Positions 1 to 8,439 of a stretch of DNA of 64,000 nt are shown here, piece after piece. Source of the DNA: Paraburkholderia aromaticivorans (GTDB lineage: Bacteria; Pseudomonadota; Gammaproteobacteria; Burkholderiales; Burkholderiaceae); the NCBI RefSeq assembly GCF_012689525.1, contig NZ_CP051515.1, positions 248,001 to 312,000 on the forward strand. The letters run 5' to 3'. The position numbers and the translations under genes are program-made. Positions within the stretch are counted from its first letter, which is position 1. The number at the start of each line of letters is the position of its first letter. The notes under the pieces were generated by a model. That model was given only the letters and a program-made list of their open reading frames with translations. It searched no databases and was not told where the DNA came from.

Positions 1-21
1 TTTGATCATCAGTGCGTTCAT
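1..21 (-). CDS. 5' end of a GG-leader precursor gene (cut by window edge)
   Basis: Seven codons read MNALMIK on the minus strand, identical to the first seven residues of the precursor at 1987-2265. They are preceded by the same GGAG ribosome site and the same promoter block. The rest of the gene lies outside the window, so whether its core matches the other copies cannot be seen. Confidence 0.75.
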
Positions 22-65
22 GGTGAATCTCCAGAAGGTAAAGGTCAGGGTCTTGCGGTCGGGTG

Positions 66-84
66 CGAGCAACTTGTCTGCTCG
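66..84 (-). promoter_or_regulatory. Conserved 5' UTR hairpin, copy 1
   Basis: CGAGCA-N7-TGCTCG forms a perfect 6-bp stem between the sigma-54 promoter and the start codon. It recurs at 2310-2328 and 8467-8485 at the same distance from the promoter. A role in mRNA stability or translation is inferred only. Confidence 0.5.
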
Positions 85-95
85 GGTATCACTAA

Positions 96-111
96 TGCAC
101 AGGCTGTGCCA
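96..111 (-). promoter_or_regulatory. Sigma-54 promoter of the edge precursor gene
   Basis: On the minus strand TGGCAC-N5-GTGCA matches the -24/-12 consensus (TGGCAC-N5-TTGCA) with the invariant GG and GC correctly spaced. It lies 75 nt before the start codon, the same as in the copies at 2340-2355 and 8440-8455. Confidence 0.75.
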
Positions 112-272
112 GTTTTATTCAAGGTTCCTAAGAAAGTTGGTGCACGCCTGCTGCACAAGGGTTTCGCGCCACCGTGCCGGGCTCGCACCAGCGCACTGCC
201 GCGTGGAAGCGATGAACGACTGACGGCACACGCCCGACAGACCACTGCATGCTGTTGGATATCGAACGACAC

Positions 273-631
273 ACGCATCGGCGAAGGGAATCGCTTTGAC
301 CGGGGCGTTCAGACTTCGAGAGGATGCAGAAGGTGTTTGATCTGGAATTGACCACAGCGCGCGCGCGATTCACGGCACAGCGCGCTCGGCTGTGACGCTG
401 TCGCCGGGGTGGATCGGTTCAACGATTGTCCGATGCCGTCGCAGACTCGATGACTTCGTGCGAGGAATTCGATGGATTGGTTGGCCTGGACGAAGCGATG
501 GCCGAAGAGATGTCGTTCAACGTCGGGGCGTCGAAGTGCGAGCGTCAAGGCGACGCCGCTTGAAATGAGTTGCCAGGCAAGAGGCAAGCATCGGTGAGAA
601 CACGATAGGCGGGGCATTCATCCCATCAATG
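273..631. other. Gene-free stretch
   Basis: No frame here has a plausible ribosome site or recognisable protein. It lies between the duplicated promoter block and the terminator at 632-672. Open frames on both strands look like composition artefacts of GC-rich DNA. Confidence 0.5.
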
Positions 632-672
632 AACAGGCCCCCTTCAACGGCGAAGACTGAAGGGGGCCTGTT
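632..672 (-). terminator. Hairpin terminator after the 698-904 precursor gene
   Basis: AACAGGCCCCCTTCA (632-646) pairs perfectly with TGAAGGGGGCCTGTT (658-672), a 15-bp stem with an 11-nt loop, 26 nt past the precursor stop codon. The T-rich tail is better on the plus strand, so it may act in both directions. Confidence 0.7.
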
Positions 673-697
673 TCTAATTGCGGACACCTCGCGCGTC

Positions 698-904
698 CTA
701 TAAGTAAGGCCCTTTAATACGCCCTTCGAAGATGGCGGTGTTGATACCGAAGTCGTCGACCTGGCCGAGAGGGCCACGGTCGACGGTGACAATGACGGAA
801 CGGCCGCCCCGCAGAGCCTTCATCTGCGCGGCGGTGAGCGTCATTTCGTCGTGTGTGTGATCCGCGGAACGTGGCAGGTCCTTGATGATGACGGTGGATT
901 TCAT
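698..904 (-). CDS. GG-leader precursor peptide, short charged core
   Basis: 68 aa. The N-terminus MKSTVIIKDLPR resembles the leaders of the other precursors, and ALRGG at residues 30-34 is the predicted cleavage site, making the leader 8 residues longer than in its paralogs (34 instead of 26). The remaining core of about 34 residues (begins RSVIVTVDRG) has no Cys and does not resemble the Asn-rich cores nearby. AGGAG sits before the ATG. The gene has its own sigma-54 promoter (960-975) and terminator (632-672), so it is a separate transcription unit. It is probably a substrate of the C39 transporter at 15512-18568; the function of the mature peptide is unknown. Confidence 0.75.
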   Translation of the reverse strand: MKSTVIIKDLPRSADHTHDEMTLTAAQMKALRGGRSVIVTVDRGPLGQVDDFGINTAIFEGRIKGPYL

Positions 905-959
905 GGCACTACTCCTGAAGGTGGATGAGTGAGCACGGTGCGGTGCTCACCCATGGTTC

Positions 960-975
960 TGCAAGGGGCATGCCA
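960..975 (-). promoter_or_regulatory. Sigma-54 promoter of the 698-904 precursor
   Basis: Minus strand TGGCAT-N5-TTGCA, a near-perfect -24/-12 element, 56 nt before the start codon. Its sequence outside the core differs from the promoter at 2340-2355, so it is not a recent copy. Confidence 0.75.
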
Positions 976-1159
976 ATTTGCGGACGATGAGCGAGGAAAC
1001 AGAATGCGAGGCGGCAACGCAAGACCAGCAAGCCATAGACGATATGCGTTCTTCGACTATGGCGTTCAGTGAACTTGAGATTCGACGGAACTGTTTGGCG
1101 ACGTCCCACCAATCGCGTGTGGGATGTCGGCTTATGGCGCTCCATCGACAACAAAGGCA

Positions 1160-1188
1160 AACGGCACGCGTGGGTGACGCGTGCCGTT
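1160..1188 (-). terminator. Terminator of the three-precursor operon
   Basis: AACGGCACGCGT (1160-1171) pairs perfectly with ACGCGTGCCGTT (1177-1188), a 12-bp stem with a 5-nt loop, 33 nt past the stop codon at 1221. On the minus strand a T-rich tail (TTTGCCTTTGTTG) follows. Confidence 0.7.
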
Positions 1189-1220
1189 GTTGTGACTGTG
1201 CGACGCCGGGGCTACACGCG

Positions 1221-1430
1221 CTACGGTTTGCGCTGCATGGCCGCTTTGGCAATCGTCTGATGCGCGGCGGGGAACCCCGGCGGATATTCGACGACGCGGG
1301 CCGAAGCCGGCACCAGCGGCACGGCAGCATTCAGCCGCGCGCCGATACGCGCGCCGCCGACGATGGCCGTCATCGCCTGCCGATCGAGTTCGACGCTATC
1401 TTTGAGGTCCCTGATGATCAGCTTGGTCAT
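1221..1430 (-). CDS. GG-leader precursor peptide, Pro/Ala-rich core
   Basis: 69 aa, read from the internal ATG at 1430, which has GGAG before it and begins MTKLIIRDL; a longer reading starting at 1523 adds unrelated residues. The leader (LDRQAMTAIVGG, residues 15-26) matches the paralogs. The core of about 43 residues after GG is Ala/Pro/Arg-rich, Cys-free, and not related to the Asn-rich cores. It is third in the minus-strand unit 2265-1221 and is followed by the terminator at 1160-1188. The 183-nt gap upstream could hold an extra promoter; only a poor sigma-54 match was found there. Confidence 0.75.
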   Translation of the reverse strand: MTKLIIRDLKDSVELDRQAMTAIVGGARIGARLNAAVPLVPASARVVEYPPGFPAAHQTIAKAAMQRKP

Positions 1431-1613
1431 GGTGGCTCCAGGAAAGGAATCGAGCGGCGCGCCGGTGCAATGCGCCGGCCGCCGCTCGGGTGTGTCGTGA
1501 AGTGTGCTGAGGTCTCCCCGCACTCTCAGTATAGGAAATCTCTCTGCAACTCGCCGGCCGGCGATGATCTGCCGGCCTTCGTGAGGCCCCCCGGCCCTCG
1601 CGACGGCAAGCCG

Positions 1614-1898
1614 TCACACGTTGGCGTAGTTGGCGCCCCACAGCGACGGGCTGACGTTCAGGTGCAGCGGCACGAAGCCCGCGCCGATCACGCCGACGTT
1701 GTTGAGTGCGGCGACGTTGACGTACTGCATCTGGTTGAGGTTCTGGTTGATCGAGACGTTGACGTTGGCAATGCCGCCAAGGCCGGCGACCGAGGGCAGG
1801 CCGGGCACGCTGCTGCCGGTGCCGCCGGCCACCGCCGACATCGCGCGGCGGTCAAGCTCGCGGGTGCCGGACAGATCGCGAATCATGAGGGATGACAT
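1614..1898 (-). CDS. GG-leader precursor peptide, Asn/Val-rich core
   Basis: 94 aa. The leader MSSLMIRDLSGTRELD plus AMSAVAGG ends at residue 26, the predicted C39 cleavage site. The 68-residue core starts Gly/Ser/Pro-rich and continues with alternating Asn/Val/Gln (for example VNVSINQNLNQMQYVNV), a pattern suited to beta strands. There is no Cys. GGAG lies before the ATG. It follows the precursor at 1987-2265 by 88 nt and is probably on the same mRNA. The function of the mature peptide is unknown; a self-assembling surface peptide or a bacteriocin-like toxin are the two readings I consider. Confidence 0.8.
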   Translation of the reverse strand: MSSLMIRDLSGTRELDRRAMSAVAGGTGSSVPGLPSVAGLGGIANVNVSINQNLNQMQYVNVAALNNVGVIGAGFVPLHLNVSPSLWGANYANV

Positions 1899-1986
1899 GG
1901 TGCTTCTCCAAAGGTGCGCGGAAGACGGGGGTAATCGTCGGCAGGCGAAGCGCGCCGGCGAGCCGGGCGCCTCGTCTCGCCACGTA

Positions 1987-2265
1987 TTACACGTGGATGT
2001 TGTTGCTCGTCGTGACGTACGGGCTGACCGTCGAGCTGATGCCGGTGGCGAACGCGACGTTGTTGCCGTTGGCGTTCTGCAGGCTCAGCTGGTTGTTGAT
2101 CAGTTGGGTGGCATCGACCTTCTTGCTGTCGTTCGGAGCAAAGACGGGGCTGAAGTTGAAGTACGAGGAGGACGGATAGTAGCCGGTGCCGCCGCGCACG
2201 GCGCTCATGGCCTTGCTGTCGAGTTGTTCGGTGATGGACAGGTCTTTGATCATCAGTGCGTTCAT
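1987..2265 (-). CDS. GG-leader precursor peptide, Tyr/Asn-rich core (paralog of 8531-8812)
   Basis: 92 aa from the ATG at 2265 (GGAG before it); a longer frame to 2316 only extends into the UTR. The leader MNALMIKDLSITEQLD with AMSAVRGG ends at residue 26. The core TGYYPSSSYFNF then VDATQLINNQLSLQNANGNN is nearly the same as in the 8531 gene. It is the first gene of the minus-strand precursor operon driven by the sigma-54 promoter at 2340-2355. Loss or change of this core would be predicted to be selected separately from the leader, because the leader is conserved across paralogs whose cores differ. Confidence 0.85.
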   Translation of the reverse strand: MNALMIKDLSITEQLDSKAMSAVRGGTGYYPSSSYFNFSPVFAPNDSKKVDATQLINNQLSLQNANGNNVAFATGISSTVSPYVTTSNNIHV

Positions 2266-2309
2266 GGTGAGTCTCCAGAAGGTAAAGGTCAGGGTCTTGC
2301 GGTCGGGTG

Positions 2310-2328
2310 CGAGCAACTTGTCTGCTCG
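2310..2328 (-). promoter_or_regulatory. Conserved 5' UTR hairpin, copy 2
   Basis: CGAGCA-N7-TGCTCG stem, as at 66-84 and 8467-8485. Conservation at 8467 in an otherwise diverged UTR suggests function. Confidence 0.5.
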
Positions 2329-2339
2329 GGTATCACTAA

Positions 2340-2355
2340 TGCACAGGCTGTGCCA
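2340..2355 (-). promoter_or_regulatory. Sigma-54 promoter of the three-precursor operon
   Basis: Minus strand TGGCAC-N5-GTGCA with correct GG/GC spacing, 75 nt upstream of the ATG at 2265. The activator is probably the sigma-54 enhancer-binding protein encoded at 18565-19923. Confidence 0.8.
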
Positions 2356-2680
2356 GTTTTATTCAAGGTTCCTAAGAAAGTTGGTGCACGCCTGCTGCGC
2401 AAGGGTTTCGCGTCGCCGTGCCGGGCTCGCACCAGCGCACTGCCGCGTGGAAGCGATGAACGACTGACGGCACACGCCCGACAGACCACCGCATGCTGTT
2501 GGATATCGCACGACACGGGCGCGCTGCGCAGGCAGCGGGGCAATCCTGGTTTGCGAAAGGACGGAGCGGGAGCTAGTATCGAAGCGGCACATGTAACTGG
2601 TTACGAAAGGTTCTCTATCAGCCCGACAGGCTTGGGTCGCACGCGACCCGGCCCAACGGCAGCGGCGGCGCTTCGCACAA

Positions 2681-4843
2681 ATGGCTAGCCTTGCGCGTGT
2701 GATTCACGATTTTCAGAACGGCGAGCTGTCCCGTGACGAGTTCGTGGCTCAACTCGACAGCACGTTGACGACCGAAGGGCTCGGCCCCACGCAGCTGCTA
2801 GACATGCTTGGCGCGGCACATCGCAAAGCGCCGCTCCCCAACGATCTCTACGTGGAAGTGCGGCGGCGCATCGAGCAGTTGCGCGTCTCGAACGTGGCGG
2901 CGGGCGGCGACGAAACCGGCATCCAGACCACCGTCGAGATTCCGTCGATACGATCGGCAAGTGCGGGCAGCGCAGCCAATGCAGCCAATGCAGCCAATGC
3001 AGCCAATGCAGCGGGCGCCGGCAGTACTGCGGGACACGACCAGATCAAAGGCACCGGCGACACGCTCAATAACCGCTTCGTGCTCGAGGAATGCCTCGGC
3101 GTCGGCGGCATGGGCACGGTGTACAAGGCGCTCGATCTGCGCAAGCTCGAGGCTTCGGATCGCAAGCCGTATCTCGCGGTCAAGGTGCTCAACGTCCAGT
3201 TCCGCGGCAACCCGAATTCGCTGGTCGCGTTGCAGCGCGAGGCGCGCAAGGCGCAAGTGCTCGCGCATCGCAACATCATCACGGTGTACGACTTCGACCG
3301 CGACGGCCCGATCGTCTATCTGACGATGGAGTACCTGTCCGGCAAGCCGCTCAGCCAGTTACTGCGCACGCCGGGCTATCAGGGCATGCCGGTGCGCGCG
3401 GCGCTGCCGATCGTGCGTGGCATGTGCAGCGCGCTCGCCTATGCGCACGAACGCGGCTTCGTCCATTGCGACTTCAAACCCGCCAACGTGTTTCTCACGA
3501 CGAACGCCGAAGTGAAGGTGATCGACTTCGGCATCGCCCGCGTGTTCCAGCGTCCGGAAGAGGAGAGCGATGCAACCGTCTTCGATCCGGGCAGCCTCGG
3601 CGCGTTGACGCCCGCGTATGCCAGCCCGGAAATGATCGAGCATCGCGAGCCGGATCCGCGCGACGATATCTACGCGCTCGGTTGCATCACGTATGAGTTG
3701 CTGACCGGCCACCATCCGTTCGACCGCTTGTCCGCGACGCAAGCCCGCAATTCCGATTTCAAGCCGCAGCGGCCGGCCAATCTCGATTCAAAACAATGGC
3801 GGGCGCTGCGTGCCGCGCTGTCGTTTGATCGCAATGCGCGCATGTCGAGCGTGGTGCGCTTCATCGCCGAGTTCGATAACGAAGCGCGCGCGGAAAAGTC
3901 GGGCACGCTGGCGAAGGTGGGGCTCGCGAGTTTCGCGGTGGTGTGCGCTGCAGCGGTCGGCGTGTTCGCGTTCCGCTCGGGGGCGAACCGGCATAACGGA
4001 TCACAGACGCAAGCAGGCGCATCGCAGGCTTTGACGGAGCAGGTGGGTTCGTCGACTTCGGAAGGGACGGTGACCGCGCCGCCTGTGGCACCGCCGGCAA
4101 GTCCGGTCGCGGCAGCGCCCGCCACGCCACCGGCGGCGCCCGCAGCGAAGCCTGCGCCGAAGCCGGCGCTGACTCTCGCCGCCGTCACACCGGCGCTGAC
4201 GCAAGTGCCCTGTTCGGCGCTGTCCGCCTCAGTACAGGACCACTCGCTGACGGTGCGGGGCTACGTCTCGCAACGCTATGGCGCGGCGCATCTGAAGGAC
4301 ACGCTGGCGGCGTTGCCGGGCGTCGATACATTGACGCTCCAGGCGGAGCCGCTCGCCGACGACAAATGCGACACCATCAAGGCGTTCGCGCCCTACTGGA
4401 TTCACAACATGCAGACGGGCCACGTTGCGGCCTTGCATGTGCGGCCGCCCGGCGGTCAGTTGAGCGACGGCGACCCGCTGGTCGTCGACGTCACCACGCC
4501 GGGCTACGACTCGTATGTGAACCTCGACTACTACCAGCTCGACGGCAGCGTCGTGCACATGGTGCCGAGCCCGCGCGCGAAGGACAATCAGGCGCCGCCG
4601 CACTACGCCGCCACGGTCGGCAGCGCCGGTGACTGGATCATTTCGAAGCCGTTCGGATCGGAGATGGTGGTGCTGCTGATCACGCCGGCGCCGCTATTCG
4701 ACAAGCCGCGCCCGGAGAGCGAATCACGCGCCGATTATCTGCGCGCGGTCGACGCACGGCTCGCGCAGATCGGCGGCAAATACGGCCACGATCACATCGT
4801 CGCCGATTTCGCGCCGATCACGACGAAGCCACGGTCCCCCTGA
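2681..4843 (+). CDS. Membrane Ser/Thr protein kinase with periplasmic DUF4384-like region
   Basis: 720 aa. Residues 1-120 form an alpha-helical N-terminus with an Ala-Asn repeat. The kinase domain (about 130-390) has the glycine loop GVGGMGTVYKA, Lys in LAVKVL, catalytic loop HCDFKPAN (Cys replaces the usual Arg of HRD), DFG and ASPE. A TM helix lies at about 408-430, followed by a Pro/Ala linker, a BON-like segment and a DUF4384-like domain (about 590-720). The layout resembles PpkA/Stk kinases of type VI clusters. Likely partners are the FHA protein (10722-13304) and the PP2C phosphatase (19948-20718). The non-Arg catalytic loop is typical of kinases not activated by activation-loop phosphorylation. 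No clear ribosome site precedes the ATG, so the start is less sure. Confidence 0.88.
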   Translation: MASLARVIHDFQNGELSRDEFVAQLDSTLTTEGLGPTQLLDMLGAAHRKAPLPNDLYVEVRRRIEQLRVSNVAAGGDETGIQTTVEIPSIRSASAGSAANAANAANAANAAGAGSTAGHDQIKGTGDTLNNRFVLEECLGVGGMGTVYKALDLRKLEASDRKPYLAVKVLNVQFRGNPNSLVALQREARKAQVLAHRNIITVYDFDRDGPIVYLTMEYLSGKPLSQLLRTPGYQGMPVRAALPIVRGMCSALAYAHERGFVHCDFKPANVFLTTNAEVKVIDFGIARVFQRPEEESDATVFDPGSLGALTPAYASPEMIEHREPDPRDDIYALGCITYELLTGHHPFDRLSATQARNSDFKPQRPANLDSKQWRALRAALSFDRNARMSSVVRFIAEFDNEARAEKSGTLAKVGLASFAVVCAAAVGVFAFRSGANRHNGSQTQAGASQALTEQVGSSTSEGTVTAPPVAPPASPVAAAPATPPAAPAAKPAPKPALTLAAVTPALTQVPCSALSASVQDHSLTVRGYVSQRYGAAHLKDTLAALPGVDTLTLQAEPLADDKCDTIKAFAPYWIHNMQTGHVAALHVRPPGGQLSDGDPLVVDVTTPGYDSYVNLDYYQLDGSVVHMVPSPRAKDNQAPPHYAATVGSAGDWIISKPFGSEMVVLLITPAPLFDKPRPESESRADYLRAVDARLAQIGGKYGHDHIVADFAPITTKPRSP
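2972..3007 (+). repeat. Tandem 9-bp repeat inside the kinase gene
   Basis: Four perfect copies of GCAGCCAAT encode Ala-Ala-Asn units in the linker before the kinase domain. Copy-number change stays in frame and would alter linker length. Confidence 0.9.
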
Positions 4844-4911
4844 GTGGAGTGTGAGCGTGGCTCGCGAGTCGGCTGCGAGTCCGACCGGGAGCCGCTTGCG
4901 GCCCCGACAAG

Positions 4912-6876
4912 TCACTTGAGATCTTTGACGACCCGGAAGCCATCCTGCGATTGGCGCACGCCCGAGCTGTACTTGAAGCGTGTCGCGCTGAGCATGTAGC
5001 CGCCGCCTTCGCGCCACGAACCGCCGCGAATCACCCGCATGTCGCAGCCGGGGGTGTCCCATGCGTGGCCATCGGCGGGCGCGCCCTGGTAGGAGTTGTG
5101 CCAGCAGTCGGCGGTCCATTCCCAGACGCTGCCGTTCATGTCGTACAGGCCGAGCGGATTCGGTGCGAACGAACCGGCGGCCTCGGGTCCTTCCTTGTGC
5201 CACGGGTCGCCGCAGTCCTTGCAATTGGCGTTGCCCTTGCGCATCTGGTCGCCCCACCAGTAGGCGGTCGTGGTGCCGCCGCGATCCGCGTATTCCCATT
5301 CCGCTTCAGTAGGCAGACGGTACGGTTTGCCGGTGGTCTTGCTCAACCATTTCACGTATTGCTGCGCGTCGTCCCAACTGAGGTCGCGCGCCGGTGCGGC
5401 TTTGTTGGTGTTGCTTTCCGGCGTGAGCTTCTGGCACGCATTGGCGGCGACGCACGCGTTCCACTGGTCGACCGTTACCTCGTACTTGCCGATCGCGAAC
5501 GGCGCGCCAATGGTCACGTGATGAACGGGCTTTTCGGACGGGTCGTCGGTACTGCTGCCCATCGAGAACGAACCGGCGGGCACGGTGATCACGATCGGAC
5601 AGGTCGCGCAATCGCGGCTTTCGCCGGCAACCGGCGCATGCGTGACGGGCTTTTGCGCGACCGCCGCCGCAGTTGGCGCAGCGGGCGGGGCGGCACTCGG
5701 AGCGGGCTTGGGTGCCGGGGTACTGGCCGGCGGCGTTGGCCGCGCGGCCGGCGGCGCGGGTGCTGCTGAAGGCGCAGCAGGCGTGGCTGCGGACGGCGCA
5801 TTCGACGTCGCCGCAGCACGTAAGCGGTCGATGCGGGCATGAGCGAGCGTGGCGAAGCGGCCGTTCGGATAGACCTTCAAATACGCCTCGTAGTCGCCCG
5901 GGTAGTTGCTGTCCTTGATCGAATTCCAGAACGTGATTTCGTATTGTTCGCTGCTGTCTTTCGGCAGGATGCCTCTGCTGTGCAGCGTGACGATGGGATT
6001 GTCCCGCGCTGTGGATGCAGCGTCGGCCGTCAGCAAGGGCCGAGGAAGCGACGAGGCAAGCCACGGCGATTGCTCGCCGCCAGTCGCGTCGCGAACCTGC
6101 GCTGCGACGCGTTGCAGCAGATCCGCCAGCGTTAGCGACGGAGCACTGTCGAGCGCGTGCAGCCATGCATTCGTATAGACGCCATGCCGTGCGCCGTCCG
6201 CCGCAAAGCCGCCGGGCGCGGTTGCGTAGGCAACCACCGTATTGCCGGGAAGCGCTGACGTATCGTCCGTCAGGTTCGCCGAGAACGGATCGTTCAGACA
6301 CGTATCGAGGATCACGAGATTGAGCCGGCCGTCACGCGGCCCGCGCATTGCCTGCAATACGGTGTGCAGATCGACACCGTTGCTCACGACCAAAGCCGGC
6401 GAGCGAGCATCGAGTCCTGCGGGAATGAGCAGTGTTTGCGGGCCGATCCGCATGCCGTGTCCGGCGAAATAGAAGAGACCGACACCGCCCGCCCGTAAGC
6501 GCTGATGAAATTCGCCGATGGCCTCGCGCATTTGCTGCGGCGTCGCATTCGTGCGCATGATGACGTCGAAGCCGAGCGTCTGGAGCCTATCGCGCATGGC
6601 TGCGGCGTCGCGTGGCGCGTTCTCCCACAGTGCATCCACTTGCGGGTCGTCGCGATCCACACCGTCCGCACCATACGCGCCGTTACCGATCACAAGCGCG
6701 ATCCGTGGAGGAAGCGCGTTGCCTCGTTGTGGCGTGAACGGAGTAACCAGCGTGAGTGGCAAACTCGGCGCACTCGCACCCCGCTCGACGCCATCACGTT
6801 GCGGCGCCGCAAAAGCATCGCCCCAATGCGCCTGCATTGCCCCGGCCATGCACACCAGCATGAATATTCGCCACAT
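4912..6876 (-). CDS. Exported caspase-like peptidase fused to an FGE/SUMF-type domain
   Basis: 654 aa from the ATG at 6876 (AGGA before it), which opens a signal peptide ([16 protein letters not shown]). A longer frame to 6963 lacks this logic. Residues about 45-290 are a C14 caspase-like fold with His140 in YFAGHGM and Cys193 in LDTCLND. A Pro/Ala-rich linker follows, then a formylglycine-generating-enzyme-like domain (about 425-654: [44 protein letters not shown]). Many FGE-fold proteins bind or activate without making formylglycine, so catalysis by that half is not assumed. It is convergent with the kinase gene. Together with the signalling set it may process or sense exported peptides; this is inference. 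Confidence 0.85.
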   Translation of the reverse strand: MWRIFMLVCMAGAMQAHWGDAFAAPQRDGVERGASAPSLPLTLVTPFTPQRGNALPPRIALVIGNGAYGADGVDRDDPQVDALWENAPRDAAAMRDRLQTLGFDVIMRTNATPQQMREAIGEFHQRLRAGGVGLFYFAGHGMRIGPQTLLIPAGLDARSPALVVSNGVDLHTVLQAMRGPRDGRLNLVILDTCLNDPFSANLTDDTSALPGNTVVAYATAPGGFAADGARHGVYTNAWLHALDSAPSLTLADLLQRVAAQVRDATGGEQSPWLASSLPRPLLTADAASTARDNPIVTLHSRGILPKDSSEQYEITFWNSIKDSNYPGDYEAYLKVYPNGRFATLAHARIDRLRAAATSNAPSAATPAAPSAAPAPPAARPTPPASTPAPKPAPSAAPPAAPTAAAVAQKPVTHAPVAGESRDCATCPIVITVPAGSFSMGSSTDDPSEKPVHHVTIGAPFAIGKYEVTVDQWNACVAANACQKLTPESNTNKAAPARDLSWDDAQQYVKWLSKTTGKPYRLPTEAEWEYADRGGTTTAYWWGDQMRKGNANCKDCGDPWHKEGPEAAGSFAPNPLGLYDMNGSVWEWTADCWHNSYQGAPADGHAWDTPGCDMRVIRGGSWREGGGYMLSATRFKYSSGVRQSQDGFRVVKDLK

Positions 6877-7242
6877 CTTCACATCCTGTTTGTTCCGGAC
6901 AGAACATAGGCAATCGAGGACCGCACAACTCGCAGCCGCCGCCGGAGTGAATCGCGCGAACATCGACGCCGCTATCGACCATCCATCTGCAACCTCTTAA
7001 TAACGATAGCACGCGCTTTGCGCGCCACAACTGTCCGCGTGCCCCGAATGCGTCATACGGTTAACGAGTGTGGCGTATCTTTTTGGCAAGTTACGTCCTA
7101 AGCTAATTCACAAAGTAGGGCGGCAAGCTCGTTTTAACCAGGTGGCCGTCCAATCGCGCGTGCGTCCGCGACATCCAGCCGGAACGCCCGGCCTGCCTTG
7201 TGCAGCCGAGCTGGCCATGACCCCTCTTCGGGAGAGTGCGCT

Positions 7243-7746
7243 ATGCGAAGAACCGTTAGCCCCGTTGTTCTCGACGTGCGTCATGGATCGAATGCGCGTC
7301 GCGAGGTATTGCGCCGAACGTTGCGCGCGACGCTCGTCCTCATGTTCGGCAACATGGTGCCGAGCGTCTTTGCGGCGGCCGAGCACACGGCGTCGCCGCC
7401 GGGCGCCGAGGAATACATCATCTGGCCATCGGACGGCACGGTGATTCACGGCGGCAAGTTGTGGGTGCGCATGGGACTGCGGAACATGGGTGTATGCCCG
7501 AAGGGCGTCGTGTTCCCGAACACCGGCCATCACCATTTGCTGATCGACACTGACCTGCCGCCGCTCGATCAGGAGATCCCATCGGATCGCAATCACCTGC
7601 ACTTCGGCGCGGGTGAGACGGACGCGCGGATCGAGTTGCCGCCGGGCAAGCACACGTTGCAGCTCATTCTCGGCGACCACAACCACGTGCCGCATGTGCC
7701 GCCTGTGTATTCGAAAAAGATCACTATCACCGTGCTAAAAGACTAG
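7243..7746 (+). CDS. DUF4399 protein, first of tandem pair
   Basis: 167 aa from the ATG at 7243 (GGAGAG before it). The N-terminus has an Arg-rich stretch then a hydrophobic segment ending FAAA, probably a signal peptide. The body is DUF4399: NTGHHHLLIDTDLPPLDQ, SDRNHLHFGAGET and PPGKHTLQL, with many His residues that could bind metal. It shares almost the whole domain with the next gene, 47 nt downstream. The biochemical role of the family is not established. It sits between the caspase-like gene and a precursor gene in the export island. Confidence 0.75.
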   Translation: MRRTVSPVVLDVRHGSNARREVLRRTLRATLVLMFGNMVPSVFAAAEHTASPPGAEEYIIWPSDGTVIHGGKLWVRMGLRNMGVCPKGVVFPNTGHHHLLIDTDLPPLDQEIPSDRNHLHFGAGETDARIELPPGKHTLQLILGDHNHVPHVPPVYSKKITITVLKD

Positions 7747-7793
7747 CGCGATCCGTTCGTTCAACGCGGGTCCGTCAGGACGGAGAGACCTTC

Positions 7794-8228
7794 ATGTACA
7801 AGATCATCGCGGTCGCGGCGCTCGTCATGTCGGCGGCATTCGCTTCGCCGAATGTCGCCATTGCAGGTACGACGCCGGCGCCGGCCGGCGCCCACGCGTA
7901 TATCGGCTATCCCAACGATGGCCAGGCGGTGCCTGCCAACAAGCCGTTCAAGGTGTGGTTCGGCCTGCGGTACATGGGCGTGGCGCCGAAAGGCGTCAAG
8001 TATCCGAATACCGGCCACCATCATCTGCTGATCGACACCGACTTGCCGCCGATGGATCAGGAGATTCCGTCGGATCGCAATCATCTGCACTTCGGTGCGG
8101 GTGAGACGGAGACCATGATTCAACTCCCGCCAGGCAAGCACACGTTGCAGTTGCTGATGGGCGACGACATGCATGTGCCGCACAATCCGCCGGTGTATTC
8201 GAAGAAGATCACCGTCATTGCGCGGTGA
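7794..8228 (+). CDS. DUF4399 protein, second of tandem pair
   Basis: 144 aa with a clean signal peptide (MYKIIAVAALVMSAAFA). The domain repeats GHHHLLIDTDLPP, NHLHFGAGET and HVPHNPPVYSKK. GGAGAG precedes the ATG. It is a tandem duplicate of 7243-7746, probably on the same mRNA, and periplasmic. The clustered His residues in GHHH and HVPH are the best candidates for ligand binding. Confidence 0.8.
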   Translation: MYKIIAVAALVMSAAFASPNVAIAGTTPAPAGAHAYIGYPNDGQAVPANKPFKVWFGLRYMGVAPKGVKYPNTGHHHLLIDTDLPPMDQEIPSDRNHLHFGAGETETMIQLPPGKHTLQLLMGDDMHVPHNPPVYSKKITVIAR

Positions 8229-8439
8229 CGCGCGCTTGTGCATTGCGCGGCGTGACGCGGCGCGCCGGTTAGCGCCCCAGTGTCACGCCGCAACCAACAA
8301 TTTCGCACGGGTTGTTGGCCGCGATCCACCATCCTCCGCGCGTCGCTTCACGGCTCCATCTCGCGTTCGCCGTCCGGCCAGCCCCGCAACCCTTTATCTA
8401 CGGCATTCCGGCATATTTCTTAGGAGAGGAAAGCAGTCC

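Larger units (their letters stand above)
1..272. repeat. Direct repeat, copy 1 of a precursor promoter block
   Basis: Bases 1-272 align with 2245-2516 without gaps and with six mismatches by eye (about 98% identity). The copies diverge abruptly after 272. The repeat covers the start of a precursor gene, its ribosome site, a 5' UTR hairpin, a sigma-54 promoter and about 160 bp of upstream DNA, so a promoter plus leader unit was duplicated. Confidence 0.9.
2245..2516. repeat. Direct repeat, copy 2 of a precursor promoter block
   Basis: This matches 1-272 with about six mismatches. The segment includes the first seven codons of the precursor, the 5' UTR hairpin, the sigma-54 promoter and upstream DNA that may carry activator-binding sites. 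Confidence 0.9.

Noticed and set aside
1545..1560. Sigma-54-like element CGGCCG-N5-TTGCA before the 1221-1430 precursor
   Set aside because: The -12 part fits but the -24 part is poor; the gene can be served by the operon promoter at 2340-2355.
7189..7204. Sigma-54-like element CGGCCT-N5-GTGCA before the first DUF4399 gene
   Set aside because: GG/GC spacing is right but other positions are weak, and such matches are expected by chance in GC-rich DNA.
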